Translations under genes and position numbers: made by a program
From: Pseudomonadota bacterium
GTDB taxonomy: Bacteria > Pseudomonadota > Gammaproteobacteria > Burkholderiales > Burkholderiaceae_C
Direction: 5' to 3'
Assembly: GCA_021783695.1 (NCBI GenBank)
Contig: JAJXTO010000004.1
Coordinates: forward strand, 49,234 to 113,233
Length of the DNA: 64,000 bases
The notes under the pieces: model-generated
The model's input: the letters and a program-made list of their open reading frames with translations, nothing else
What the model was told of the DNA's origin: nothing
The model's database searches: none
Shown: positions 14,251 to 24,572 of the stretch, in pieces
Layout of the letters: each line of letters opens with the position of its first letter
Position numbering within the stretch: position 1 is the first letter of the stretch

Positions 14251-14270
14251 ATGCAAGATTTTTATTGCAT
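14251..14270. promoter_or_regulatory. Inverted repeat ATGCAA-N8-TTGCAT in AT-rich divergent promoter region
   Basis: The repeat lies in a markedly AT-rich stretch (about 14247-14292) between the DUF6502 gene and the divergent lipoprotein gene. A symmetric site in such a place is a natural operator candidate, perhaps for the DUF6502 protein itself; that link is inference. Confidence 0.4.
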
Positions 14271-14345
14271 GTTATTTTTTCCCATCTATTATTCCGGCAC
14301 GCATCTTCATGCGAACCATGATTCACTCACGACTTGGAGACCCTC

Positions 14346-16097
14346 ATGCAGCCCTCGCAACCCCGCTCACGCTCCACCCGCACACTCTTGCCCCTCGCTG
14401 CCGCCCTGGCATTGAGCCTCAGCGCCTGCGGAGGTGGCGGTGGCGGCACCGCCACGGTCAACCCCACCGCGGCCAACACCACACTCAAAGGGGCCGTGAT
14501 CGACGCGCCCATCGCCAACGCCGTGGTGACCTTCACCACAGTCGCCCCCATGGGCCAGTCCGGCTCGGTGGTCGTGGGTACCGCCACGGCGGACGCCAGC
14601 GGCAACTACACCGTACAGGCGACATTGCCCAATACCTCTGCGCCGCTGTTCGCCAACGCCACCTCGCCCGATGGCAAGGTGGTGCTCACCGCCTACCTGG
14701 GCACCAGCAGCGCGGTGCTCGCCGCCGGGTCGCTCAGCGCGGCCAATCTGCCCAATCTGGTCATCAGCCAAGTCACCACTGCCGCGCTGGCGGTCTACAC
14801 CGCAGCCGGCGGCAGCTATGCCAATCTCACACCCACCCTTTACGCCGCCCTGTTGTCGCAGCATCATGACGACATCCTCGCACTGTCAGCCGCCATCAAG
14901 GCGGTGGCCGACGGCTACTGCGCCCGTCCCGCGCACTACAACGACACCGAGGACATGGCGCACGGCATCGCTAAGCAGGGTCTGTCCAGCAGCACTTCGA
15001 GCACGCTGAATTCGGCCTCGACCACGCTCGGATCGAGCTGCGACGGCAACCTCAAGGCGCTGATGCAATACATCGCGTCGGATGAGCGCTGGGCGCCCGA
15101 ACTCGATCTGGGCGACGTGCTGGAGCAAGGCGCACCCGCCGTGGCGCCCGGCACCTACAGCCTGCAAGGCGTGCTGGCGCAATCGGGCATGAGCGCCCTG
15201 CCCATGCTGCCCACCCCGCCGGCCTCCTCGGCATCCGCCGCATCCGTTCCGCCAGCCGCCAGCACATTGCCTCCGGGCATTCTGAACAGGGTGGTCACGG
15301 TCGATGCCAGCGGCAACCTCAGCTCGGCAGACGACAGTGTGACCGGCGTGATCGTCGGCAACCTGATGACCCTGACGGTGAAGGACGGCCAGAGCAACAC
15401 CTATGTGCTGGCTGGCAAGGCTGGGCTGCTGCCCAGCGGGTTGGTGCTCGGCGGCGCGACACCTGCGTCCACCCCCAGCACGCCCGCGAACAGCGCATCA
15501 TCCACCGCGGGTGGCACCGCAGCCGCCACCGGCTATGGCCTGCGCATGGGGGGGCGCGCCCAATCCGGCGGGGTGCTCACCCGCTTCGACGCCGTGCTGG
15601 TGCCGCAGTACAGCCAGCCGGCCTGGACGCAGATTGGGCAATCGGGCACGTCGCACGATGACGGCATCAATTGCGGGAGCAGCAGCGGCATGTTCGGTGT
15701 GCGGCTGATGGGCACCGGCGCCACCGTGGGCGGTCTTGTTCTGGGCGCCTGCGTGATGCCGCAGACCGCCGGACTGAATCTCAGCCCGGCCATGCCCAAC
15801 GGCAGCGGCCATGCGTACGGCGACGACGACTTCAGGCCCGGCTCCAGTGTGAGTTTCACCGGTCTCTCGTTGAACAACACCAGCAGCACGCCTTACATCC
15901 TGAGTGCCCCGACCGTCACCATCACCACATCCAACCCATCGGGCAAGACCAGCACCCTGAACGGCCAGATGTTCTACGTCCTGGGCGCCAAGGACATGAT
16001 CTTCAGCACCGCAGCGCCAACCTCCAACGGCCTGTTCGTGATGAACGAGAACCCGCTGGATACCTTGCAGGAAAACCACGCCAACCAGGACCATTGA
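14346..16097 (+). CDS. Large exported lipoprotein, function unknown
   Basis: The ATG at 14346 has GGAG 6 bp upstream; a TTG at 14334 is in frame but overlaps that site. The 583-residue product has a lipoprotein signal (LALSLSAC) followed by Gly6. Residues about 45-120 look like a carboxypeptidase-regulatory-like beta-sandwich (TLKGAVIDAPIANAVVTF ... ADASGNYTV), as in many surface proteins of Burkholderiales; the middle is helical and contains a HYNDTEDMAHGIAK string, and the C-terminal half is Ser/Thr/Ala-rich with many Asn-Gly turns. It is followed after 2 bp by an EAL-domain gene, so the two probably form an operon. It faces the DUF6502-DUF5666 pair, another lipoprotein system. Confidence 0.78.
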   Translation: MQPSQPRSRSTRTLLPLAAALALSLSACGGGGGGTATVNPTAANTTLKGAVIDAPIANAVVTFTTVAPMGQSGSVVVGTATADASGNYTVQATLPNTSAPLFANATSPDGKVVLTAYLGTSSAVLAAGSLSAANLPNLVISQVTTAALAVYTAAGGSYANLTPTLYAALLSQHHDDILALSAAIKAVADGYCARPAHYNDTEDMAHGIAKQGLSSSTSSTLNSASTTLGSSCDGNLKALMQYIASDERWAPELDLGDVLEQGAPAVAPGTYSLQGVLAQSGMSALPMLPTPPASSASAASVPPAASTLPPGILNRVVTVDASGNLSSADDSVTGVIVGNLMTLTVKDGQSNTYVLAGKAGLLPSGLVLGGATPASTPSTPANSASSTAGGTAAATGYGLRMGGRAQSGGVLTRFDAVLVPQYSQPAWTQIGQSGTSHDDGINCGSSSGMFGVRLMGTGATVGGLVLGACVMPQTAGLNLSPAMPNGSGHAYGDDDFRPGSSVSFTGLSLNNTSSTPYILSAPTVTITTSNPSGKTSTLNGQMFYVLGAKDMIFSTAAPTSNGLFVMNENPLDTLQENHANQDH

Positions 16098-16099
16098 GC

Positions 16100-16966
16100 A
16101 TGGGCGCGCCAGAGCTCCCCCTGACTGCAGTCTTGTCTGCTGCGGACGCCCGCGGCCTGCCCGTCTGGGCGCGGGGGCGTCTGAGCGACCGCGGCAGCGA
16201 CGCCTTTCCGCGCGCCCAACTGCGGCTGGCCTTGCAGGAGCAGCGGCTGCGCGTGGCTTACCAGCCCATCCTGCGTCTGGACGACCTGCAGACGATGGGC
16301 CAGGAAGCCCTGGCACGCCTGTTGACCCCGCAGGGCCGGGCCGTGGCGGCGGAGACCTTCATCGGCACGGCCGCCAGCCTGGGAATCGAACCGCGCATCG
16401 ACGCCGTCATCACGGCACAAGCCATGGCGGCCGCGTCCCAGCCCGGGCCGTTCTCGGCCACACTGGGAAAATTGTTCCTGAACTGCTCCAGCGCGTTTCT
16501 GGCGGAGCCCTCCTGCATGGACAAGCTCGCGCAGCAGCACCAGCGCTGGCTGCAGGCCTGTGCAGGTACCGAGCCCCCCAAGACGCCCTGGGTGCTGGAA
16601 ATCACCGAGCGCAATCTCGACACCGATCCGGCGCGCCTTCTTGAAAACCTGCAGCCCCTGCTCGATCTTGGCTTCGAACTCGCGCTGGATGACTTCGGCA
16701 ACAATCACAGCGCATTCCCCTATCTGCTGGCCCTGCCCATCCGTTATCTCAAGCTGGACCGAAGTCTGGTGCAGTCGAGCCTGACCACAGCCAAGGGCGC
16801 GCAGGTGCTGCGTCATCTGCTCCACCTCGCGCACGACCTGAGCCTCATCACCATTGCCGAGGGCGTGGAAAGCCAGGCGGCGCTTCAGTGGCTGCGCAGC
16901 ATTGGCGTGCATTGGGGGCAGGGTTTTTTCTGGGGCCAGCCAACGGCCCAGCAAGCAGCGCCGTGA
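16100..16966 (+). CDS. Stand-alone EAL-domain c-di-GMP phosphodiesterase
   Basis: Hydrolyses cyclic di-GMP to pGpG in the cytoplasm if active. The 288-residue protein is little more than one EAL domain (from about residue 38). The catalytic set is complete by eye: Glu69 (QEALARL), Asn128 (LFLNCSS), Glu167 in LEITER, Asp197-Asp198 in ALDDFGNN, Lys218 (LKLDRSLV), Glu254 (IAEGVES) and Gln274 (GQGFFWGQP). The loop after DDFG is NNHS rather than the usual TGYS, a deviation next to the active site. No sensor domain or GGDEF is attached. It starts 2 bp after the lipoprotein stop, which suggests joint expression and a role in surface or attachment control. Confidence 0.88.
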   Translation: MGAPELPLTAVLSAADARGLPVWARGRLSDRGSDAFPRAQLRLALQEQRLRVAYQPILRLDDLQTMGQEALARLLTPQGRAVAAETFIGTAASLGIEPRIDAVITAQAMAAASQPGPFSATLGKLFLNCSSAFLAEPSCMDKLAQQHQRWLQACAGTEPPKTPWVLEITERNLDTDPARLLENLQPLLDLGFELALDDFGNNHSAFPYLLALPIRYLKLDRSLVQSSLTTAKGAQVLRHLLHLAHDLSLITIAEGVESQAALQWLRSIGVHWGQGFFWGQPTAQQAAP

Positions 16967-16994
16967 CTTCAGCGGGCACACTTTCACTCTCATC

Positions 16995-17336
16995 ATGCAC
17001 ACCTCAAACGCTCAATCTGCCATGCGCCATCTCCTTGCGAAATCCCTCACCGCCCTTGCCCTGTGCAGCGCCGCCGCGCTTCCAACGGCCCACGCGGACG
17101 ACTTTCCCCTGTGGTCTCTGGCCATCGGCGTGCCGGGGCTGATCGCCAACGCCGGCAACGTCTACCCCGTGGCGCCGCAGCCGGTGTATGTCACGCCCCC
17201 GGTGCAATATGTCCCGGCGCCCGGCTATTACGTTGCACCGCCCTACTACGCCCCCGGACCCCAATACCGCGAGGATCGGCGCTATCGCCGACATGAGGAT
17301 CGCCATCATGGGGAAGACGACCACGGCGGCGACTGA
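16995..17336 (+). CDS. Small secreted Pro/Tyr-rich protein
   Basis: A 113-residue exported protein without recognised domain. A Sec signal ends at about residue 36 (AHA); a second ATG at 17022 would give a shorter, more ordinary signal. The mature part has PVYVTPPVQYVPAPGYYV and YYAPGPQY repeats and a basic, His/Asp-rich tail (RRHEDRHHGEDDHGGD) that could bind metal. In style it resembles the protein at 126-719, so the two may be paralogues or just share low-complexity composition. It follows the EAL gene by 28 bp and may be the last gene of that operon. Its stop codon lies at the start of the 78-bp repeat. Confidence 0.68.
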   Translation: MHTSNAQSAMRHLLAKSLTALALCSAAALPTAHADDFPLWSLAIGVPGLIANAGNVYPVAPQPVYVTPPVQYVPAPGYYVAPPYYAPGPQYREDRRYRRHEDRHHGEDDHGGD

Positions 17337-17496
17337 GCGCCCCCAGGGTCGGCTCGCCGACCCGCCCCCCGTGGGGGTCAAGAAAACTTGGGGCGGCCCT
17401 GCGTTTTCTTGAGAGCGCCCCCAGGGTCGGCTCGCCGACCCGCCCCCCCCCCGCGGGGGTCAAGAAAACTTGGGGGCGGCCCTGCGTTTTCTTGAG
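17335..17496 (+). repeat. Two tandem copies of a 78-bp repeat with internal hairpin
   Basis: Copy 1 begins at 17335 and copy 2 at 17413; both start GAGCGCCCCCAGGGTCGG and end GCGTTTTCTTGAG. They differ mainly in the length of a C-run in the middle, so copy 2 is a few bases longer. Each contains the perfect hairpin GGGTCGG-CTCG-CCGACCC. Not protein coding. It looks like a dispersed intergenic element of the host genome; other copies outside the window are likely but not shown here. Confidence 0.85.
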
Positions 17497-17545
17497 AGAG
17501 ACAAGGTTGCGCCCCGGAGTTTTCAGTTCCGCTCGACGCGGCGCC

Positions 17546-17559
17546 TGACGGAATCGTCA
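17546..17559. promoter_or_regulatory. Second copy of the TGACGGAATCGTCA box, upstream of the glycosyltransferase
   Basis: Identical over 14 bp to the palindrome at 3003-3016 in front of the RND efflux operon. It lies about 100 bp before the ATG of the ArnT-like gene, in the otherwise empty stretch 17497-17662, which also holds the presumed promoter. A 14-bp identity in two promoter regions 14.5 kb apart is not expected by chance. Confidence 0.6.
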
Positions 17560-17662
17560 TCTTCAGTTCATTTTCGCGTGCGCGTGCTTCAGCGAAAATA
17601 CGGTCGTGGTGCATGCGGGCCACAGGCCGCTTTGCTGCATCTCCATCCACGACACGCTTTTC

Positions 17663-19480
17663 ATGCCTCCCAGCACATCCCCGCCTTCCTCCAGCCCGCT
17701 GGCTGCAGTCTCACCCGCAGCGCCTGCGCACAGACCGGGGCGGGCCGCGCCACACGCCGATGCGCGGCGGCAAACAGCCCTTCTGCTCGATGGCCTCGTG
17801 CTGCTGATTGCGGCGATTTGCCTGTTCTGGCTCCTCGGCGCCGCGCCCATCCGCGACACCAACGAGGCACTCTACGCCAACATCGCGCTGGCCATGGCAC
17901 ATGGCGGATCGTGGATCATCCCCCACCTCGACGGGGTGCCCTACATTGAAAAACCGCCACTGCTGTATTGGTTGATGGCGCTGAGTTTCAAGGTCTTTGG
18001 CGTGGGCGCCTGGCAGGCGCGGCTGCCCAATGCCCTGGCTGCGTGGCTGACGGTGCTCGGATGCATCGCCTTTGGCCGGGCGGTGGCAGCGCCGGTGGCG
18101 GGCCGGTTCGCCGCGCTGGTCACCGGCACTGCGCTGGGGTATGTGCTGATCGCGCGCAACATCCTGTTCGACCCGCTGATGGTGTTTTTCTGGCTCTCCG
18201 CCCTGGCCCTGCTCGTGCTCGCGGTGGAGCGGCGCCAGCGCCTCTGGCTGCGCGCCGCCGCCGCTGCGGTGGCGCTCGCCACGCTCACCAAGGGCCCGGA
18301 AGCGCTGCTCTTGCTCGGCCTGGTCGCCGTGGTGCAGTTGCTGGCTGCCCCTGGCGCATGGAAGCGGCGCGATTTGCTGAAGTTCTATCTCGATCCATGG
18401 GCGATCGCGCTCTTCTTGCTGATTGCCGCGCCATGGCATCTGGCCGCGCTCGACATCCTGCCGGGATTTGGCTGGTTTTTCTTTGTCAACGAAACCATAG
18501 GCCGGTTTCTGGGCACCCGCATCCCGGATGATTTCCATCATGGCCCCTGGTGGTATTACGGCCCCAATCTGTTGATCGGATTTTTTCAGTGGGTGCCGCT
18601 GCTCGCCGTGCTCGCCGGGTTCGCGCCCCGCCTGAGCGGCACGGATGTGGCCACGGCCAGCGCACGCTGGGCGCGCAACAGCGCAATCATCCTCACCGTG
18701 TTCTTTTCCTCTGCGGGCGACAAGGGGGCGTACTACCTCCTGCCCGTGGTGCCGCTGGTCGCCTGGTGGCTGGGGGTGCGCTTGCAAAGCGCCGTGCAAA
18801 CCGGCCAAGCCGCTGCGCTGCAAGCCCGGCTCGGAGTGGGCGCAGCGCTGTTCGGCTTCGCTGCGCTCGGGCTGTGGGCCCTGACGTTCACCCAGCCTCT
18901 TCACGCCGTGCTGCTGCGCTCTGGTCTTCCACATGCTCAGTTCAGCTGGTTGCCAGTGCTGGTCACTGGGGTGGCACTGATCGCGTTCATCGGCGCTGGC
19001 TTGCTGCGAACGCATCGGCTTCAAATCGGACTCGCCGTGTTCAGCCTGAGCGCTGTGGTCATGGTGGATTTCGCCGCGCAGCTCGCGGTCGCCAAAACCC
19101 CCGATATCTCGCAGAAACAGGTCGCCTCCGTCATGCGGCAGATCCTTCCGGCGCAGACCCTGTGGTTCTCCTGGCAAACCTTCGAGGACCACGACGCCTC
19201 CTTGCTGTTCTATGGCAGCAGGCATTTATTTGTCATCGACAGCACGAGTCAAGACCTGTGGTTCGGTTGCCGCGACGACAAACGGCAGACCACCTGCGTC
19301 CACCAGGACGCCGTGCTGCAAGCCCATGCCGAAGGCAAGCCCTTTGCCGTGTGGGTGTCGCGCAAACGATTGCAAAGCTGGCTTGCCAGCGGCCTCGCGC
19401 AGGGCTTGCACAGCCAGCCCTTCAAGGACAGCGTGGTGTTTTACAGCCGCGGCGCAGACCCGGGTTCGGAGAGCCGCTGA
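17663..19480 (+). CDS. ArnT/PMT-family membrane glycosyltransferase
   Basis: Polytopic inner-membrane enzyme that transfers a sugar from a polyprenyl-phosphate donor to a periplasmic acceptor, commonly lipid A. The 605 residues (from ATG 17663) have a hydrophilic N-terminus, a first TM at about 42-60, and the GT-83/GT-39 signature: RDTNEALYANIALAMAHGG with the catalytic Asp, followed by PHLDGVPYIEKPPLLYWL. About ten further TM segments follow and a soluble periplasmic C-terminal part. An ATG at 17606 is also in frame but has no advantage. No arn sugar-synthesis genes lie nearby, so the donor is unknown. The upstream CusR-type box suggests induction by metals or other envelope stress. Confidence 0.85.
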   Translation: MPPSTSPPSSSPLAAVSPAAPAHRPGRAAPHADARRQTALLLDGLVLLIAAICLFWLLGAAPIRDTNEALYANIALAMAHGGSWIIPHLDGVPYIEKPPLLYWLMALSFKVFGVGAWQARLPNALAAWLTVLGCIAFGRAVAAPVAGRFAALVTGTALGYVLIARNILFDPLMVFFWLSALALLVLAVERRQRLWLRAAAAAVALATLTKGPEALLLLGLVAVVQLLAAPGAWKRRDLLKFYLDPWAIALFLLIAAPWHLAALDILPGFGWFFFVNETIGRFLGTRIPDDFHHGPWWYYGPNLLIGFFQWVPLLAVLAGFAPRLSGTDVATASARWARNSAIILTVFFSSAGDKGAYYLLPVVPLVAWWLGVRLQSAVQTGQAAALQARLGVGAALFGFAALGLWALTFTQPLHAVLLRSGLPHAQFSWLPVLVTGVALIAFIGAGLLRTHRLQIGLAVFSLSAVVMVDFAAQLAVAKTPDISQKQVASVMRQILPAQTLWFSWQTFEDHDASLLFYGSRHLFVIDSTSQDLWFGCRDDKRQTTCVHQDAVLQAHAEGKPFAVWVSRKRLQSWLASGLAQGLHSQPFKDSVVFYSRGADPGSESR

Positions 19481-19590
19481 GAGCCGATCCACTTCAACTG
19501 CGCAGTGCTCGCCGCGCGGCACCTTGAGTTCGAGCACCATGATGGTGATGATGATCGCAAACACGCCATCACTGAAGGGCTCGCCAGTCC
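19478..19590 (-). pseudogene. Remnant of a TMEM175/DUF1211-type ion channel gene
   Basis: On the minus strand this stretch still reads EPFSDGVFAIIITIMVLEL followed by KVPRGE, which is the first membrane helix of bacterial TMEM175 (DUF1211) potassium channels with its FSDGVFAI signature. Both sides are lost: upstream the frame runs into the end of thiG without a start, and after about 30 residues the similarity stops (HCAVEVDRLSA does not fit). Only some 35 codons survive between the convergent glycosyltransferase and thiG genes. The call rests on recognition of one motif. Confidence 0.55.
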
Positions 19591-19598
19591 CTCTTCCA

Positions 19599-20477
19599 TC
19601 AGCTCCCCGCTTGGTGCCAGAACGGCACGCCGACCATCGGCGTGGAGGCCTGCGCGATTTCACGTTCGCGCATCGGCAGGGCGCGATGGGCCAGGCGGCC
19701 GGCTTCGACGCCGAGAGCGAAGGCGCGCGCCATCGCCACCGGATCACCGGCTTCGGCCACTGCGGTGTTCACCAACACGGCGTCATAGCCCAGTTCCATG
19801 ACCTGCGCGGCATGGTGCGGCGCGCCGATGCCGGCATCGACCACCAGCACGCTGTCTGGCAGACGCTCGCGCAGTGTGCGCAGCGCCGGCAGGTTGCGCG
19901 GACCTGCGCCGGTGCCGATGGGTGCGGCCCAGGGCATGATGGCGGCCACCCCGGCGTCGCGCAGCCTGAGCGCGGTCACCAGATCGTCAGTGGTGTAGGC
20001 GAACACGGCGAAACCCTCGCGCACCAGGGTTTGCGCCGCTGCCACGGTATCCCACGGATCGGGCTGCAGGGTGTAGTCGTCGCCGATCACTTCGAGCTTG
20101 ATCCAGTGGGTGCCGAAAATCTCGCGCGCCATGTGGGCGATGGTGATGGCCTCGGCGGCCGAATGACAGCCGGCCGTGTTGGGCAGCAGATGACGGCCGA
20201 GCGCGCGGATGCGCTGCCACCAAGCCTGGCCGGACTGGGTTTCCGGCGCCAGGCGGCGCAGAGACACGGTGAGCACATCCACCTGCGCCGCCCGCACCGC
20301 ATCGGCCAGAACGCTGGGCGCGGGATAGCGCGCAGTGCCGAGAAACAGGCGGCTGCGCAGGCTGGCGCCACCGGCCTGCAGCGGATCGGGCCGGGCCAGC
20401 AGCGCGGAGCCGCCGGAGGGCGCCGCATGGGTTTGTTCCGCCGCAGCCGCTTGCAAGGTCAGGTCGGTCGATTGCAT
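19599..20477 (-). CDS. thiG: Thiazole synthase ThiG
   Basis: Forms the thiazole phosphate of thiamine from DXP, dehydroglycine (made by ThiO) and the ThiS thiocarboxylate. The 292-residue protein is a TIM barrel with the family strings [34 protein letters not shown] (the Lys forms the Schiff base with DXP), [17 protein letters not shown] and [13 protein letters not shown]. The N-terminus has an extra 30-40 residues, rich in Ala, before the conserved part; a start further downstream is possible. It is 1 bp from the thiS stop and is the last gene of the thiC-O-S-G operon. No thiE follows: the next stretch holds only a channel-gene remnant. Confidence 0.95.
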   Translation of the reverse strand: MQSTDLTLQAAAAEQTHAAPSGGSALLARPDPLQAGGASLRSRLFLGTARYPAPSVLADAVRAAQVDVLTVSLRRLAPETQSGQAWWQRIRALGRHLLPNTAGCHSAAEAITIAHMAREIFGTHWIKLEVIGDDYTLQPDPWDTVAAAQTLVREGFAVFAYTTDDLVTALRLRDAGVAAIMPWAAPIGTGAGPRNLPALRTLRERLPDSVLVVDAGIGAPHHAAQVMELGYDAVLVNTAVAEAGDPVAMARAFALGVEAGRLAHRALPMREREIAQASTPMVGVPFWHQAGS

Positions 20478-20478
20478 C

Positions 20479-20709
20479 TCATCCTCCCACCACGGGGCTG
20501 ACCACTTCGATGGCGTCCCCCGGCTGCAGTCTGTGTTGTGCCCAGTTGACGCGGGGCACGAAGTGCTGGTTCACGGCGCAGGCCATGGCGCGCGTGGTGT
20601 CATAGCCGCGCTCGGCCAGCAACTCGGCCAGTGTGGCGCTGGCCGTGCGCAGCGCGTCGCCATTGAGTTGCAGCGCGATGGGCGCCGCCTCGGTGTGTCG
20701 TGCATTCAT
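20479..20709 (-). CDS. thiS: Sulfur carrier protein ThiS
   Basis: Small ubiquitin-like sulfur carrier of 76 residues that delivers sulfur as a C-terminal thiocarboxylate to ThiG. It ends in VVSPVVGG with the essential Gly-Gly. [19 protein letters not shown] and [11 protein letters not shown] fit the ThiS fold. There is a 10-12 residue extension at the N-terminus compared with the usual 66. The ATG at 20709 overlaps the thiO stop by 4 bp (ATGA), so translation is coupled; a longer open frame upstream is overlap with thiO only. Confidence 0.94.
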   Translation of the reverse strand: MNARHTEAAPIALQLNGDALRTASATLAELLAERGYDTTRAMACAVNQHFVPRVNWAQHRLQPGDAIEVVSPVVGG

Positions 20710-21818
20710 TGCACCGCCTCCTGAACGCCGGCCCTGGATGATCCAAGCAGCGCGAGAAGATCGCGCTCTGCACGCTGCACCATGGCCGGGGCCACGAGAA
20801 AACCATGACGATACAGGCCGTTGAGATGCCACACGCCCGCGCGCTGCGCCCAGACCGGCTGGTGGTCGTCGGTGGCCGGACGCAGGCTGGTGGCCACACG
20901 GGTGATGCGTCCTTCCCCGAACGCCGGATGCACGCTGTAGAGCGCGCTGGCGAGTTCCAGCATGGAGCGCACGGTGATCGGCCCGGTGTCCTGTGATTCC
21001 AGCTCGGTCGCGCCGATGACGAAGCGCCCGCCGCTGCGCGGCACGATGTAGAGCATGTAGCGCGGATGGATCAGCCGCACCGGGCGCCGCAGGCTGACGG
21101 CAGGACACGAGACGGTGAGCACTTCGCCGCGCACCCCGCGCACACCGGGCCAGTCAGCGGTCACGCCGCGGCAATCCACCACTGCGTCGGCCCGCAGTTC
21201 CCCACCGTCCGTGGTGCGCACGGCATGGGCGTCGAGACTGTGCACCGTGGTGCGCTCCAGCCACTGCCCGCCCACGCGCGCCATGGCCTGCAGGATGGCG
21301 TCCTGCAGCGCGCCCAGCAACTGGTCGTTGTCGAGCTGCCCTTCCTGCGGCAGCCACAGGCCGCGCGCAAAGCGCCCAGTGAACTCCGGCTCCAGCGCCG
21401 CAATGCCCTGAGCGTCCAGGTTCTGCACTTCCTCGCGCCTGATTGCGGGCAGACGGTAGCGGATCAGATCGGCGTAATGCGCAAGCGCTGCATCGTCTGG
21501 CGCATGGGCCACCACCAGCGAACCCTCGTGACGGAAATACACCTCCTCGCCGGTCTGCGCCCTGATTTCCGCAAGCCAGCGCGGCCACAGCGCCAGCGAG
21601 TCTTCGCCCAGGGCGAACAGATGCGCGTCGCTGACCACCAGTTCCGCATAGGGCGCCAGCATCGCGGCGGCCACGCCCGCGGCGTGGTCGCGGTCGGTGC
21701 GGGCGCGGGCATCGACCAGGATGACCGGCACACCGGCGCTGAGAAGGCGCCACGCCAGCAGGCGCCCGGCAAGCCCCGCACCGGCGATTGCCACCGAAGC
21801 CACAGCAGCCGTTGCCAT
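20706..21818 (-). CDS. thiO: Glycine oxidase ThiO
   Basis: FAD enzyme that oxidises glycine to the dehydroglycine used by ThiG, the oxygen-dependent alternative to ThiH. The 370 residues begin with a Rossmann dinucleotide motif (VAIAGAGLAGRLLAWRLL), followed by LVDAR at the second strand. RGEVLTVSCPAV, HPRYMLYIVPRSGGRFVIGAT and the C-terminal NGLYRHGFLVAPAM are typical of ThiO/DadA-like oxidases. It sits between thiC and thiS, 4 bp after the thiC stop region and overlapping thiS by 4 bp. Presence of ThiO rather than ThiH indicates aerobic thiazole synthesis. Confidence 0.92.
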   Translation of the reverse strand: MATAAVASVAIAGAGLAGRLLAWRLLSAGVPVILVDARARTDRDHAAGVAAAMLAPYAELVVSDAHLFALGEDSLALWPRWLAEIRAQTGEEVYFRHEGSLVVAHAPDDAALAHYADLIRYRLPAIRREEVQNLDAQGIAALEPEFTGRFARGLWLPQEGQLDNDQLLGALQDAILQAMARVGGQWLERTTVHSLDAHAVRTTDGGELRADAVVDCRGVTADWPGVRGVRGEVLTVSCPAVSLRRPVRLIHPRYMLYIVPRSGGRFVIGATELESQDTGPITVRSMLELASALYSVHPAFGEGRITRVATSLRPATDDHQPVWAQRAGVWHLNGLYRHGFLVAPAMVQRAERDLLALLGSSRAGVQEAVQ

Positions 21819-21821
21819 GAC

Positions 21822-23910
<2,089 letters not shown>

Positions 23911-23924
23911 GTATAGGCGCACCC

Positions 23925-24521
23925 TCAGCCTTGGCGCAGTGACCGGGCCAGCGCGGACAGGGAATCAAGCACGCCCTGCACGCTCTGCACGGCGCGCGCA
24001 TCGCGCAGTTCGCCCTGCGCATCGAACGCCTCGTGCGCGCGGCCCAGCGCGTATTGCTGGGGCACGACCAGCATGGCAAAGGCCATCTGCAGATATTGCC
24101 GCAGAGTGTTCATCGCCCGCAGCCCGCCCAGCGGCCCGGGCGAGGTGGACAGCAAGGCCACAGGCTTGTTGACCGTAGCCGTCAGCCCGGCAGGATGCTG
24201 ATCGGAGGCTGGAATGCGCGAGAGCCAGTCGAAGGCGTTGATCACCAGGGGCGTCGGAAAACCGTTGTACTCCGGTGTGACCAGGAGCACGCCGTCGCTG
24301 TCCCGCAGCGCCGCCTGCAGTTCCAGCACGCCGTCGGGCACGCCATGCGCTGCTTCCAGGTCGCCGTCATAGACCGGCAGGGCCAAGGCGCGCAGATCGA
24401 ACACGCGGGCCCGTATTGACCCCTGATGCTCTGCAGCCCGCGCCGCATAGGCCGCCAGTTGGCCGCTGAGCGCCCCCGCACGCGCACTGCCGGGAAGGAT
24501 GAGAAGTCGCAGACTGTCCAT
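23925..24521 (-). CDS. NAD(P)H-dependent FMN reductase
   Basis: Flavodoxin-fold reductase of the YieF/ChrR/azoreductase family, likely a quinone or chromate/azo-type reductase. The 198 residues begin LRLLILPGSARAGALSGQLA, the FMN phosphate loop, and contain the family marker VTPEYNGFPTPLVINAFDWLSR and LLSTSPGPLGGLRAMNTLRQ. ATG 24521 was chosen because of AAAGGTGG upstream; the longer open frame adds 17 residues without sense. It is followed upstream on the same strand by the pirin gene (51 bp), and may be co-transcribed with it. Substrate unknown. Confidence 0.9.
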   Translation of the reverse strand: MDSLRLLILPGSARAGALSGQLAAYAARAAEHQGSIRARVFDLRALALPVYDGDLEAAHGVPDGVLELQAALRDSDGVLLVTPEYNGFPTPLVINAFDWLSRIPASDQHPAGLTATVNKPVALLSTSPGPLGGLRAMNTLRQYLQMAFAMLVVPQQYALGRAHEAFDAQGELRDARAVQSVQGVLDSLSALARSLRQG

Positions 24522-24572
24522 GCTCGCCACCTTTCTGAAAGATGGCCCCGGAGACGTTCCGGGGCCGACCAC

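Noticed and set aside
17335..17496. Insertion-sequence end or attachment site
   Set aside because: No transposase or integrase gene and no target duplication; simple tandem repeat with hairpin.
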